In this document: positions 17,879 to 26,531 of the stretch, piece by piece
Layout of the letters: each line of letters begins with the position of its first letter
Numbering within the stretch: position 1 is the stretch's first letter
Source: Bin5 sp965204705
GTDB taxonomy: Bacteria; Chloroflexota; Anaerolineae; Caldilineales; Caldilineaceae
DNA: 64,000 nucleotides
Assembly (NCBI GenBank): GCA_965204705.1
Contig: OZ242006.1
Location: forward strand, 2,728,001 to 2,792,000
Direction: 5' to 3'
Notes under the pieces: model-generated
The model's input: the letters and a program-made list of their open reading frames with translations, nothing else
Databases searched by the model: none
What the model was told of the DNA's origin: nothing
Translations under genes and position numbers: made by a program

Positions 17879-18853
17879 TCACGCATCCGCTTCTCTTATG
17901 TAATCGACCCATGCCGGTTCTGGTTCGAACCCAACTTTGAGGTTGAGCGCAATCATCGGACTGTCTTCCTCGTTGCTCGTCCGGATTGTTTCTGCGCCAT
18001 TTGCCTTGGCATACTCAACTGTACGCAATTTGAGAGCTGTTGCGATTCCTCTGCGCCGATAAGACCTGACAACCCCAGTCAGACCAGTGTCCAATCGCTT
18101 GCCTTCCGGGTCGTTACGCCAGAGATTGCTCATTCCAATCAGAGAACCATCGTCAGTCAGGGCAACGAAAAAAGCTTCTTCATCCAGAGCAGGATCTCTC
18201 AGGACCATCTCCTCAAATTCTGCTATCGTCGGCTTGGTGAAAGGTTCGGTTGACGGAACGTCTTGCACAATCTTCCAGCGCAAATCGCGCAGCTTCTCCT
18301 TCCAATCCGGCTCGCCTTCTTGGAGTTCGGCCAACGTGATCAGACGTATCTGGTTTTTGGCTAACCGGTCGTACGCCCCTGGGCAAACAGATGCATCGAA
18401 TTTCGCGACCTGCAAGACCGCAGAGGGCGACCGCATTTCCTCTCGAAATCCTTGGCTTAGCAGAAAACTGACTCTGTCACTGTCGTCTTCCCTGGCTTTG
18501 GATACCAGCCGTTTGACTCGGCAATTGCGACGTGCCAGCAACGCTTGAACTCCATCGAACAGGACCGGGAGAAGCTGCACTTGCGGGTGGTCCGGATGAG
18601 TGTCAAAACGCAAATGGACCGTGAAGGCGCTCTCCTGCCAGTAAGCTTCGTAGCATGTCCCAACAGCCACCATGTCCTCGCCCGGCAAATAGGCCGCGAC
18701 CCGAAGCAAGAGGGACTTCGTCGGCCAGTCACGGTCTTCCCGCTCCAGGTCCTCGCCTGATTGAGGTCGACCCTCTGGAGACACGATATGCAGCAGGGAT
18801 GAGAGGGCCTCATACTCCTGCTCGCTCGATTGAAAGGGTCGAAGCGTATAAAT
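17879..18853 (-). CDS. GNAT-family N-acetyltransferase, tandem domains, probable ATT start
   Basis: The protein is made of two GNAT-like halves: a degenerate N-terminal one (to about 150) and a C-terminal one with an acetyl-CoA loop motif VVRSYRRRGIATALK, followed by TSNEEDSPMIALNLKVGF. It probably acetylates a small molecule or peptide amine. The first GTG in frame (18784) would cut off a segment reading YTLRPFQSSEQEYEAL, which looks like the normal beginning of such proteins. The open frame reaches back to an ATT at 18853, with GGGAG six bases upstream and the stop of the aldo-keto reductase gene two bases upstream. No ATG, GTG or TTG lies in between in frame except CTG codons further in. 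With the ATT start the protein has 324 residues. Confidence 0.8.
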   Translation of the reverse strand: MYTLRPFQSSEQEYEALSSLLHIVSPEGRPQSGEDLEREDRDWPTKSLLLRVAAYLPGEDMVAVGTCYEAYWQESAFTVHLRFDTHPDHPQVQLLPVLFDGVQALLARRNCRVKRLVSKAREDDSDRVSFLLSQGFREEMRSPSAVLQVAKFDASVCPGAYDRLAKNQIRLITLAELQEGEPDWKEKLRDLRWKIVQDVPSTEPFTKPTIAEFEEMVLRDPALDEEAFFVALTDDGSLIGMSNLWRNDPEGKRLDTGLTGVVRSYRRRGIATALKLRTVEYAKANGAETIRTSNEEDSPMIALNLKVGFEPEPAWVDYIREADA

Positions 18854-18864
18854 TCTTAGCTCCC
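18853..18864 (-). promoter_or_regulatory. Ribosome binding site before an ATT start codon
   Basis: GGGAG (18864-18860, minus strand) stands six bases before ATT (18853-18851) and overlaps the last codons of the aldo-keto reductase gene, whose TAA ends at 18856. The arrangement is that of translational coupling. It decides the start of the acetyltransferase gene, which has no ordinary start codon at this place. Confidence 0.6.
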
Positions 18865-19881
18865 GCTATCCATGGATGGCATCTTCACTGCGGCGTCGCG
18901 CCGCTCATGCATATTGTGTTCCATCGATTTGGGATATCGATCCGGCAAATGAGAAACGTCGTTGAGACGGTTAAGTGCCGCTTCCGGCATCACCCAACTA
19001 CCAGCTATGAGATTGTCATCTGCTTGCTCTACAGTGCGTGCCCCAACGATTGCGCTGGTGATGGCCGGCTGCTCCAACACCCAGCGCGTGGCAACCTGCG
19101 CAGGCGTTCGGTTCAATTCGGCCGCAACATCCAGTAGCGTCGACAGTGTCTCATCGGCATTGGCGGCAAAATAGCTCTGCGGAAAGGCCCACCCCTCCTC
19201 TGACCGCGTCCCGCTGTGTGAGCGTTCACCTGGCCTGTACTTGCCCGTAAGGAAGCCGCCTCCCAAAGGACTCCATACCACTACCCCTATGCCTTTCAAC
19301 TCGCACACCGGGATGATCTCCTGTTCGATATCCCGCACAACGAGACTGTACTGAGGTTGATAGGCGGCAAAACGTTCCCAACCGTTGTGGTCGCTGAGCC
19401 ACATCGCCTCCATCAGACGCCAGGCCTCAAAGTTGCTACAGGCGGTGTATCGAATCTTTCCCTGCCTGACCAAGTCGTCCAGGACCCGCAAAGTCTCGTC
19501 CAACGGTGTTTGCGTATCAACGTGGTGTATGTAGAGAATGTCGATATAGTCCATCTGCAAGCGGCGCAAACTGTCCTCGACCGTGTGCATCATATGAAAG
19601 CGGCTGGTGCCGGAACTGTTGACATCCGGTCCCATCGGATTGAAAAACTTCGTCGCTACAATGGCATCCCGGCGACGTCCCTTGAGGACTCGACCCAGGA
19701 TCGTTTCTGAAGCGCTGTCCGCATAGGAATTGGCTGTATCGAAGAAATTCACACCGGCTTCAATTGCCAGATCGACGATACGCCCAGCCTCTCCTTCGTC
19801 CGACCCGTGTCCAAAAGTCATTGTCCCCAGACAGATTTCCGACACCTTCAGCCCGGTACGCCCCAAGCGCCGATATTCCAT
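18856..19881 (-). CDS. Aldo/keto reductase
   Basis: This 341-residue protein has the TIM-barrel aldo-keto reductase signature: GTMTFG near the start and the catalytic tetrad Asp48, Tyr53, Lys78 and His119. It also has the C-terminal cofactor region with SAIVGARTVEQADDN. It resembles YajO/YghZ-type NADPH-dependent reductases acting on aldehydes or sugars in the cytoplasm. The ATG at 19881 is used because AGGAG lies six bases before it; a GTG one codon earlier is possible. The stop codon lies two bases before the putative ATT start of the acetyltransferase, so the two are one transcript. Confidence 0.92.
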   Translation of the reverse strand: MEYRRLGRTGLKVSEICLGTMTFGHGSDEGEAGRIVDLAIEAGVNFFDTANSYADSASETILGRVLKGRRRDAIVATKFFNPMGPDVNSSGTSRFHMMHTVEDSLRRLQMDYIDILYIHHVDTQTPLDETLRVLDDLVRQGKIRYTACSNFEAWRLMEAMWLSDHNGWERFAAYQPQYSLVVRDIEQEIIPVCELKGIGVVVWSPLGGGFLTGKYRPGERSHSGTRSEEGWAFPQSYFAANADETLSTLLDVAAELNRTPAQVATRWVLEQPAITSAIVGARTVEQADDNLIAGSWVMPEAALNRLNDVSHLPDRYPKSMEHNMHERRDAAVKMPSMDSGS

Positions 19882-20044
19882 CACCTTCTCCTGTAGAGAG
19901 TCTTAGTCGCTACCGCTTGTATCTCCGAATTTGAGCAGTCTCAAATCCGAGTGTCTCGGGCGGAGTCTCCTGGGCTTTGTAGCGATCGCTCCACCCTATC
20001 GTAAGACAGGATCTTCAGGGCAGACTACATGCCGTGTCCTGTCA

Positions 20045-21409
20045 CTACAACTGTTCATGCCCGTCAATCCCGTCTTGCAGACGGCGCATCTTGAGCACGA
20101 ATGAGTCCTCGTTCAGTTCCACGTCGCCGTACGCGATGGCTTCTCCCTTAGTGACCGCCCGCTTGAGAACTGCTCGCTCGGCGAGGCCGAGAGGTAGCAA
20201 CCGTTCCTCTCGTGCGACAGAAGCCTTTTCGCACTGGCCTACAACCGTGTATCCTCCTCCACCATCCAGCTGTTCGCCTGCGCGAAGATCGCGCTTGGCA
20301 ACGGTTATGCATTCAGCGGTCGGCCTCGCCGCGCAAGAGCCGTTTGCGGCGTTTAGCAGGACGGCGCGGGCAATACTCAGAGGCGCCGGAACCGCCACGA
20401 GGTGATAGGGCCGGTATAGTAGAAAGTTTCTACCCTCGCCACCTACGTGGCACCCATGGTAGGCAAGATCTTCCCTTGTAAATGGATGGTCCGAGCGAAC
20501 GACGACAAACACGCCCATCTTGAGCGGGTCTGGGAGCATACTCTTGCCATCGTCGGCGACTGAATTGGCCAGTTCCACCACGCCGTGCTGACTAAGCAAC
20601 CCCCCTTCATCCTTCAGACTGAAGCGAACAGGAATGTCCTCCAGATTCACCGAAGGCTCGTGCATGCCCCGGCGGTCCGGTTCGAGACCGGCGGCATTGG
20701 CAAGAGCGGTCATCTCCACCTGCGCCTTCGTGCCATCGCGAAAGGAGTTGAACATCTTCAAATTGATTGTGCGCCGCTCAATATGCTCCTCTGTGAAACC
20801 GAAACGTGATGCAGCGGTCTCCGGGGTACCTTCAAAATCGTCGTCGAAATAGATTGTTCCCCGACCGGCGGCCACGATTTCCAGTCCGAGGCTGCGCGCC
20901 CATTCTACGATATTCCAGGTTACGGCCGGCTGGTCGCCGTCCACCATGGTGTAAACGACCCCGGCGGCGTCGGCAGTGCGACGCAGGAAAGGCCCGACGG
21001 TAACGTCCGCCTCCACGTTCACCATCACAACGTGTTTGCGGTTGGAAAGGGCTTGAAAAGCGTGACGGGCGCCTACTTCCGGCAGGCCGGTCGACTCGAC
21101 AACTGCGTCGATGGAGTCGCATTCTGCCAGTGCCAGGCCGTCTTCGACAATAACCGGACTGCCGGCGCGAACAAAGTCATCCAGTTCGTCACCCGTTTCC
21201 GCTGTGCGAATCTCCTCCGCGCCAACGCCGCTTGAAATATAGGCATACCGGGCATTGTACGCGTTGATGTCGGCAATTGCCGACACCTCCATTCCCTTCA
21301 TCTGCGAAATCTGAGCCACCAGACTCGCCCCAAACTTGCCCGTGCCGATGATTCCTACCCTGATCGGGTTCGATTCCGCTGACCGTTGAGCCAACAACTG
21401 ACTTAACAC
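20045..21409 (-). CDS. NAD(P)-dependent dehydrogenase with C-terminal SAF domain (COG4091-like)
   Basis: The 454-residue protein starts with a Rossmann motif IGTGKFG (21-27) and a homoserine-dehydrogenase-like N-terminal half. The C-terminal part (from about 365) is an SAF domain with the segments AKRDLRAGEQLDGGG and LPLGLAERAVLKRAVTKGEAI. These proteins are often annotated as predicted homoserine dehydrogenase. In several bacteria they sit in sugar-acid or tetronate gene clusters, so a role in carbohydrate catabolism is as likely as amino acid synthesis. The start codon is GTG with AGGAG seven bases upstream. The aldo-keto reductase gene follows 163 bp downstream in the same direction. Confidence 0.85.
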   Translation of the reverse strand: MLSQLLAQRSAESNPIRVGIIGTGKFGASLVAQISQMKGMEVSAIADINAYNARYAYISSGVGAEEIRTAETGDELDDFVRAGSPVIVEDGLALAECDSIDAVVESTGLPEVGARHAFQALSNRKHVVMVNVEADVTVGPFLRRTADAAGVVYTMVDGDQPAVTWNIVEWARSLGLEIVAAGRGTIYFDDDFEGTPETAASRFGFTEEHIERRTINLKMFNSFRDGTKAQVEMTALANAAGLEPDRRGMHEPSVNLEDIPVRFSLKDEGGLLSQHGVVELANSVADDGKSMLPDPLKMGVFVVVRSDHPFTREDLAYHGCHVGGEGRNFLLYRPYHLVAVPAPLSIARAVLLNAANGSCAARPTAECITVAKRDLRAGEQLDGGGGYTVVGQCEKASVAREERLLPLGLAERAVLKRAVTKGEAIAYGDVELNEDSFVLKMRRLQDGIDGHEQL

Positions 21410-21438
21410 GAGTCGCTCCTACTTGCCAGATCTCAAGA

Positions 21439-22368
21439 TTAACCGGAACCGTCACTGTCGGGCTCCGGCGCGAAGGCCAACTCCAATGCTCTGGTCGACA
21501 CTTCAAGATAGATTTTAGAAAGCCTGTCGTAGATTTCCGGACTGTCCTGCTGAAAAGGGGGCGGCCCGAGCCGGCGAAGAAGCGCCATTCTTATCAGCGG
21601 TGGAGCAATGTTGTAATGCAGAGCCCTTAGATCGTGGCGAGTTCCCTCTGGACCCAACTGGCGCCCGCCCCAGAAAGCATCGATCTGTGCAACCAACTCA
21701 AGCTCATCATCCTGTCGGATGGCAGAATCCTCCAAAACGCGCAATCCATCGTAACCGGCTAAGGAAGTTCCGGAAACGCTGCCTGGCTCTTCGCTTTCAT
21801 CGTGAGATTCTTCCTCAACACTGTTGCTGCGGCGGAGACGCAGTCCGGTCAGAACCTGGTGACGGTCCCTACCCCTGAGCAGCAGAAGCAGCCAGGGATC
21901 TTCGGAAATCATCTGTCCAAATCGGTACAATACCACCAGCGCATGTTTGCAGGGCCCGCTATGCCTTTGGCAGTCAGTGCAGCTCGCCACTACCTCTCCA
22001 GGCCCTGAAGATGTGGATAGCAGGGCGACCTCGGCATCTCTGAAGACAGTGTCTAGTACTGACAGAAACGTCTCCCATTCGTCTCCCCCAGCCAGCAGCT
22101 GGGCCGCATACAGTGCCTCTTCTGCCAAAGTGTCAAGGACTGCCGACCACTCGTCGTCGCGCAATGGCAGGACATCAATGTCAACATGGCATTCGCCTCG
22201 ATGGGATTCAACGACCTCTGCCCTGATGCGGCCGAACTTCACGTCAACGGACTTAACCTGAATCCGTCGTGCCAGGGTCTGGCCTCTCTTCAGGTCGAAG
22301 CCCTGTCCTCTTAGATATTCATACCATCGGCCGGACCATGTATCGTCTTTGCCGTGTGCGTGAGTCAT
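21439..22368 (-). CDS. SWIM zinc finger protein
   Basis: This 309-residue protein has a SWIM-type zinc finger with Cys130, Cys133, Cys140 and His142 (CTDCQRHSGPCKH), a fold that binds DNA or protein. The first ~110 residues resemble the N-terminal domain of SWIM proteins that neighbour SNF2 helicases in actinobacteria, cyanobacteria and Chloroflexota. The rest is acidic and not recognised. It follows the SNF2 helicase gene by 175 bp on the same strand; this pairing recurs in many genomes and suggests a shared complex in DNA or nucleoprotein remodelling. The ATG at 22368 has GAGGG upstream; a GTG at 22395 would add nine residues. Confidence 0.85.
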   Translation of the reverse strand: MTHAHGKDDTWSGRWYEYLRGQGFDLKRGQTLARRIQVKSVDVKFGRIRAEVVESHRGECHVDIDVLPLRDDEWSAVLDTLAEEALYAAQLLAGGDEWETFLSVLDTVFRDAEVALLSTSSGPGEVVASCTDCQRHSGPCKHALVVLYRFGQMISEDPWLLLLLRGRDRHQVLTGLRLRRSNSVEEESHDESEEPGSVSGTSLAGYDGLRVLEDSAIRQDDELELVAQIDAFWGGRQLGPEGTRHDLRALHYNIAPPLIRMALLRRLGPPPFQQDSPEIYDRLSKIYLEVSTRALELAFAPEPDSDGSG

Positions 22369-22543
22369 CTGTCCCTCTGTTCCCGTCAATGTCACTCGCG
22401 CGCGAATTGTCTCGTTGCTGCTAACCGGCTACTGGTAAGTCAACTTGCCTAAGGCGATGCAGACGGTAAAGCCGCAGCCAATCCTACGGTACTGTAAACT
22501 CGCCTCTACACACTTGGAGAATATAAGAAAAGTTCATCTCTCA

Positions 22544-25500
22544 CTACCCACGACTGCGAAGAGCAATCAGTTGTCTTAGACCCTCGGTATCCATTTCCGC
22601 CAGCCAGTCTTCGCCGCTGTTCACGATCGACTCAGCCAGGTCCTGTTTGCTCTCGATCATCTTGTGAATCTGTTCTTCCAAAGTTCCGGAAACAACAAAC
22701 TTGTAGACCTGGACAGAGCGCTTCTGGCCGATGCGAAATGCCCGGTCTGTGGCCTGGTTCTCAACCGCAGGGTTCCACCAGCGATCAAAGTGGAAGACGT
22801 GATTTGCCCTGGTCAGATTCACGCCGACTCCGCCTGCCCTCAAGCTGAGAACGAAAATCGGGGCTCCGTTGCTGTCTTCCTGGAATGAGCGCACCATCTG
22901 CTCTCGCCTGGATGCCGGCGTGCCGCCATGCAGGAACAGCGCGTCCCGTCCCAGAGTCTCCATCAGATGCTGTCGCAAGAGATGACCCATCTCCACAAAC
23001 TGCGTGAATACCAGCGCCCGATCCCCAACTGCGAGCGCCTCCTCAAGCATCTCAGTCAGGCGGCTCAGCTTGCCGCTTCGCTCCTCCAAGGGACCCTTCT
23101 CCCCCAGAAAGTGCGCCGGATGATTCGTAACCTGTTTCAGCTTGAGCAATAGTCCCAGTACCAGTCCCCTCCGCTGCACGCCCTCACTCATTTCCACACG
23201 GGCCATAGTCTCCTCGATAACCCGTGTGTAAAGAGTTTCCTGCTCCTTGGTAAGAGAGCAGTACACGACCATCTCATTTTTTTCGGGTAGGTCTGAAATG
23301 ATTGTTGGATCGGTCTTAAGACGGCGCAAGAGGAAAGGCTGCACCATCCGTCGCAGATTGGCTGCCGCATATTCGTCGTTATAGCGCTCAACCGGAAGTA
23401 CAAACTGCTGGCGAAAATGCTCCCGCTTCCCCAAATAGCCCGGATTCAAAAACTCCATGATGCTCCAAAGTTCAAGAAGCCGGTTTTCCACCGGCGTACC
23501 GGTTAGCGCAACGCGGAAGGGAGGCGTACGCCCCCTTTCAATATCTGAACGGGAATTGCCTGTCAATCGGCGGATCGCCTGCGTCTGTTTGGCAGATGGA
23601 TTCTTGATGTTCTGTGCCTCGTCCAGGATCAGATCGCTCCACTCCTGCGTCTCCAACATGTCGATATCCCGCCGTGCGATCCCGAAGCTCGTTATCACCA
23701 TGTCATGCTGGGACAGCGCCGAACGAAACTCATCGCCACTCAGCCTGCCGCTCCCGTGATGAAGGAGTAGACGCAGACCCGGTGCAAATCTCTCGATCTC
23801 GTGCCGCCAGTTTGCAACGACGCTGGTAGGGCAGATAAGAAGCGCCGGCCGGTCTTGGTCCTCTTCCATGCCCTTGCGGGTTTTGCGTTGTTTCTCGGCC
23901 AGATAGCGGGAGTGGAGTAAGAGAGCAATCGCTTGGATCGTCTTCCCTAACCCCATGTCGTCGGCCAGACAAGCGCCTAAGCCCAGCCGGCGCAAGAATG
24001 AAAGCCAGCCTACCCCGCGGCGCTGATAGGGCCTCAGTTTGCCCACGAACCCTTCTGGCTCCCGAACGTCTTCGACCGGGTCAATCCCACGTAACCTCTC
24101 CAAGGCCGTGCCGAGCCAGCCGTCGGCGACAACCGCCTCCAAAGGCAGCTCAGGCCCGGCAAGACCGTCTTCCAAGTCCCAGTCATCGGACTGTTCGGGG
24201 GTCATCACCAGGTCTTGTAGTGGTGAACCTTCTCGACCACCTGACAGCCCGCCGGACCTGTAAGGTTCAAACGGCGTCGTGGCCCATGACTCCTGCTCGG
24301 GCTCCAGCTCTGTCCGGGAAAAGGCTTGCGCCAGTCCTACGGCTTGCAACAGCGGCATATTTCCGGACGAATCGTTGCGGTCCATAAACTGTCGGGCCGC
24401 CTGCACTTGCGCCGGGTCCAACTCCAGCCACTGATCGCCCAACCGAACCAGCGGTGACCCCAGTTCCGCCAGCCGTTCAAACTCTTCTCTGTTTAGAGTC
24501 TGTTCTCCAAGTGTCAACTCCCACCGGAACTCGATCAAGCCTCTCAAGTCCAGAGACGCTCCGCCGTGCAGGCCGTCACTTTGGCCGCTGCCGTCAGCCC
24601 GGCCCTCCCCTTCCAGGGTCGAACGCTCTTGGCTGCCTAGGCGAAGGCGCAGTCCGAGCCGCGTACGGCTGCGAGCAGCCCACCATTCCGGCATGATGAC
24701 ACCGAATCCACTGCTCTGGAGTAAAGGACCGATCTCCTTCAGAAACAAGTACGTCTCTTCCAATGAAAGAGTCGCCCGTTCTGGACGCGGTGCCCGAAGG
24801 CTGTCGCGAATAGGTGGAAACAGACGGCTGGCTACGCCCAAACCGGTAAGGAGCCGTTCCTGCGGCTGGTCGAAGCGGCGGCCTTCTACCCGAATACTCT
24901 GACCATTTTGGTTCCATACCCTTTGTGCCGGTATCAGTAAGTCCGGGTCGTCCTTGTCCTGCAAAAAATACTGGAGATGCCAGTTGCTCAACGAGATTGG
25001 GGCTGGAGAGGAATCAGGATCCTGTGACTCCGCATCGTAGAACGCCTCGTCATCTGTCTGCAGTTCCAATGCGAAGGCGACCTGAAAATTGGAGTCCGCC
25101 ACAGAGGAGTGGAGTTGCTCCATCCACTCGATCCATCGCTTATAAAGCTGATGGGCGGGCTGGGGAGGAAGCCGCAACAACGGCTCCTCTCCCGAAAGGC
25201 CATCCAGCCACATTGAGCCCGAAGACGGAAAAACGGTCCCTTGACCGCTCTGGACGCTGTCAAAGCTGTCCCCAAACCAGCCCCTTCCATTTGTCCCGGC
25301 GGCGCCCGGCGCCCACTCGCGGATCGCTCGATTCATCAGGACGCTGATGAAATGTTCGACAATCGCCCCCGAAGCCGGGGCATCGTCCAGCGAGTCCAGC
25401 TCGTATGCACGGCAAATGGGCGGCATCAAGGTGACCAGATACTCCAGTCTTTCCCGCAAGCTGCCCTCTAGCATAAAGGGCTGCCAGGCAGCCCAGAAAC

Positions 25501-26359
25501 GGCCGCTGCTATCCGGTCTGAGCCCAGGCAAAAAATGTTGCCCGGCAAGTAGCTCCAGAACGAACTTGGCGGCGTGGCTCCAGAAAAGGAGATCGTTGCC
25601 CAGGCGCGCGTGCCGAAACAGCGAAGTCGACGACGGGAGCTCAATTAGCCTCTGATTCGTAAAACGGCTGAGGAAGGCCAGCGTGTGGAATGGATCCAAA
25701 GTCAGTCCTGTAACCTGCCAGGGTTGCAGCCTGAATGGTTCATTGACGCCGGACAGCGCATTTACGCCCTTCTGGAATGATCCCAGATGCGTTTGAGGTC
25801 GGCCGCTCTGGCTGGGCAGCCAGACGCTGGCGGTAGCCGGACTTTCCATGAGGCTGGTAAGCTCACTCGCTGTAGCCAGCTGACGCAGTATCTGACGGAG
25901 CGTGCCTACCGGCATCTGCGCCGGATGAGATGGGATTTTCCCGTTGCTTCGCGCCCCCCGTGTACGCCCGTTGCTTAAGGCCTCAGATGCGCCAGGAGGC
26001 TTGTTCGCCTCCGATGCCTCTGCGCGTTCGCCTTCTACGGGTTCGCCGTTCTCGCCGAGTTCGCGCTCCTCCCAAACGCTGGGAGGCTCATGATTCTCCC
26101 CCCACAAGAAGAGCCGGGGACCCTCTTCTCGCAACGGCGCTCTTGACGTATCATGCCCTCCGTACGGCTCATATAGTGTAGTGATCTCTTGAGCCGCTGA
26201 GGCCGAAACTCTGTCTGACGCCCCTTGCGCCTGCCGCGACAGGGCATCACCCTGTCCTTGCGTCCGGGAAGAGTGAGCGAGGCCGAAGGCATCTTGCTCC
26301 TGTCCGTCTATGGATTGTTTGCCGGACGTGAGCCATGCAGCGTGAAAGGTAAAAGGCAT
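22544..26359 (-). CDS. SNF2-family DEAD/DEAH-box ATPase (helicase-like)
   Basis: The 1271-residue protein ends in a complete SNF2 motor: Walker A DDMGLGKT near residue 803, DEAQ Walker B near 910, LTGTPVENR, and the C-terminal helicase half with FDRWWNPAVENQATDRAFRIGQ-type motifs near 1200. The N-terminal ~780 residues match the poorly known SNF2 N-terminal module and include a long, low-complexity Ser/Gly/Glu-rich part (about 40-150) that may be an insertion. It is an ATP-dependent translocase acting on double-stranded DNA. The start is placed at 26359 because MPFTFHAAW and the following LFLWGE fit the usual beginning of the family. A longer frame up to 26602 reads into the end of the formate-THF ligase gene and is not family-like. 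Confidence 0.9.
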   Translation of the reverse strand: MPFTFHAAWLTSGKQSIDGQEQDAFGLAHSSRTQGQGDALSRQAQGASDRVSASAAQEITTLYEPYGGHDTSRAPLREEGPRLFLWGENHEPPSVWEERELGENGEPVEGERAEASEANKPPGASEALSNGRTRGARSNGKIPSHPAQMPVGTLRQILRQLATASELTSLMESPATASVWLPSQSGRPQTHLGSFQKGVNALSGVNEPFRLQPWQVTGLTLDPFHTLAFLSRFTNQRLIELPSSTSLFRHARLGNDLLFWSHAAKFVLELLAGQHFLPGLRPDSSGRFWAAWQPFMLEGSLRERLEYLVTLMPPICRAYELDSLDDAPASGAIVEHFISVLMNRAIREWAPGAAGTNGRGWFGDSFDSVQSGQGTVFPSSGSMWLDGLSGEEPLLRLPPQPAHQLYKRWIEWMEQLHSSVADSNFQVAFALELQTDDEAFYDAESQDPDSSPAPISLSNWHLQYFLQDKDDPDLLIPAQRVWNQNGQSIRVEGRRFDQPQERLLTGLGVASRLFPPIRDSLRAPRPERATLSLEETYLFLKEIGPLLQSSGFGVIMPEWWAARSRTRLGLRLRLGSQERSTLEGEGRADGSGQSDGLHGGASLDLRGLIEFRWELTLGEQTLNREEFERLAELGSPLVRLGDQWLELDPAQVQAARQFMDRNDSSGNMPLLQAVGLAQAFSRTELEPEQESWATTPFEPYRSGGLSGGREGSPLQDLVMTPEQSDDWDLEDGLAGPELPLEAVVADGWLGTALERLRGIDPVEDVREPEGFVGKLRPYQRRGVGWLSFLRRLGLGACLADDMGLGKTIQAIALLLHSRYLAEKQRKTRKGMEEDQDRPALLICPTSVVANWRHEIERFAPGLRLLLHHGSGRLSGDEFRSALSQHDMVITSFGIARRDIDMLETQEWSDLILDEAQNIKNPSAKQTQAIRRLTGNSRSDIERGRTPPFRVALTGTPVENRLLELWSIMEFLNPGYLGKREHFRQQFVLPVERYNDEYAAANLRRMVQPFLLRRLKTDPTIISDLPEKNEMVVYCSLTKEQETLYTRVIEETMARVEMSEGVQRRGLVLGLLLKLKQVTNHPAHFLGEKGPLEERSGKLSRLTEMLEEALAVGDRALVFTQFVEMGHLLRQHLMETLGRDALFLHGGTPASRREQMVRSFQEDSNGAPIFVLSLRAGGVGVNLTRANHVFHFDRWWNPAVENQATDRAFRIGQKRSVQVYKFVVSGTLEEQIHKMIESKQDLAESIVNSGEDWLAEMDTEGLRQLIALRSRG

Positions 26360-26531
26360 AACCTTTATTGTACCCTGATTACCTTCAATCAGTCCAAATT
26401 CGACCTTGAATCTTGTTCTGCACAACCTTGCGCAGCTACGGTCCAGGGTCGGTACTTTTCGTACGTCTCCTCCAGTCACACATCGCTTTCCCAAGGGCAA
26501 GTCTGGTGAATCGCCGCTTTCAAGGGTCCCT

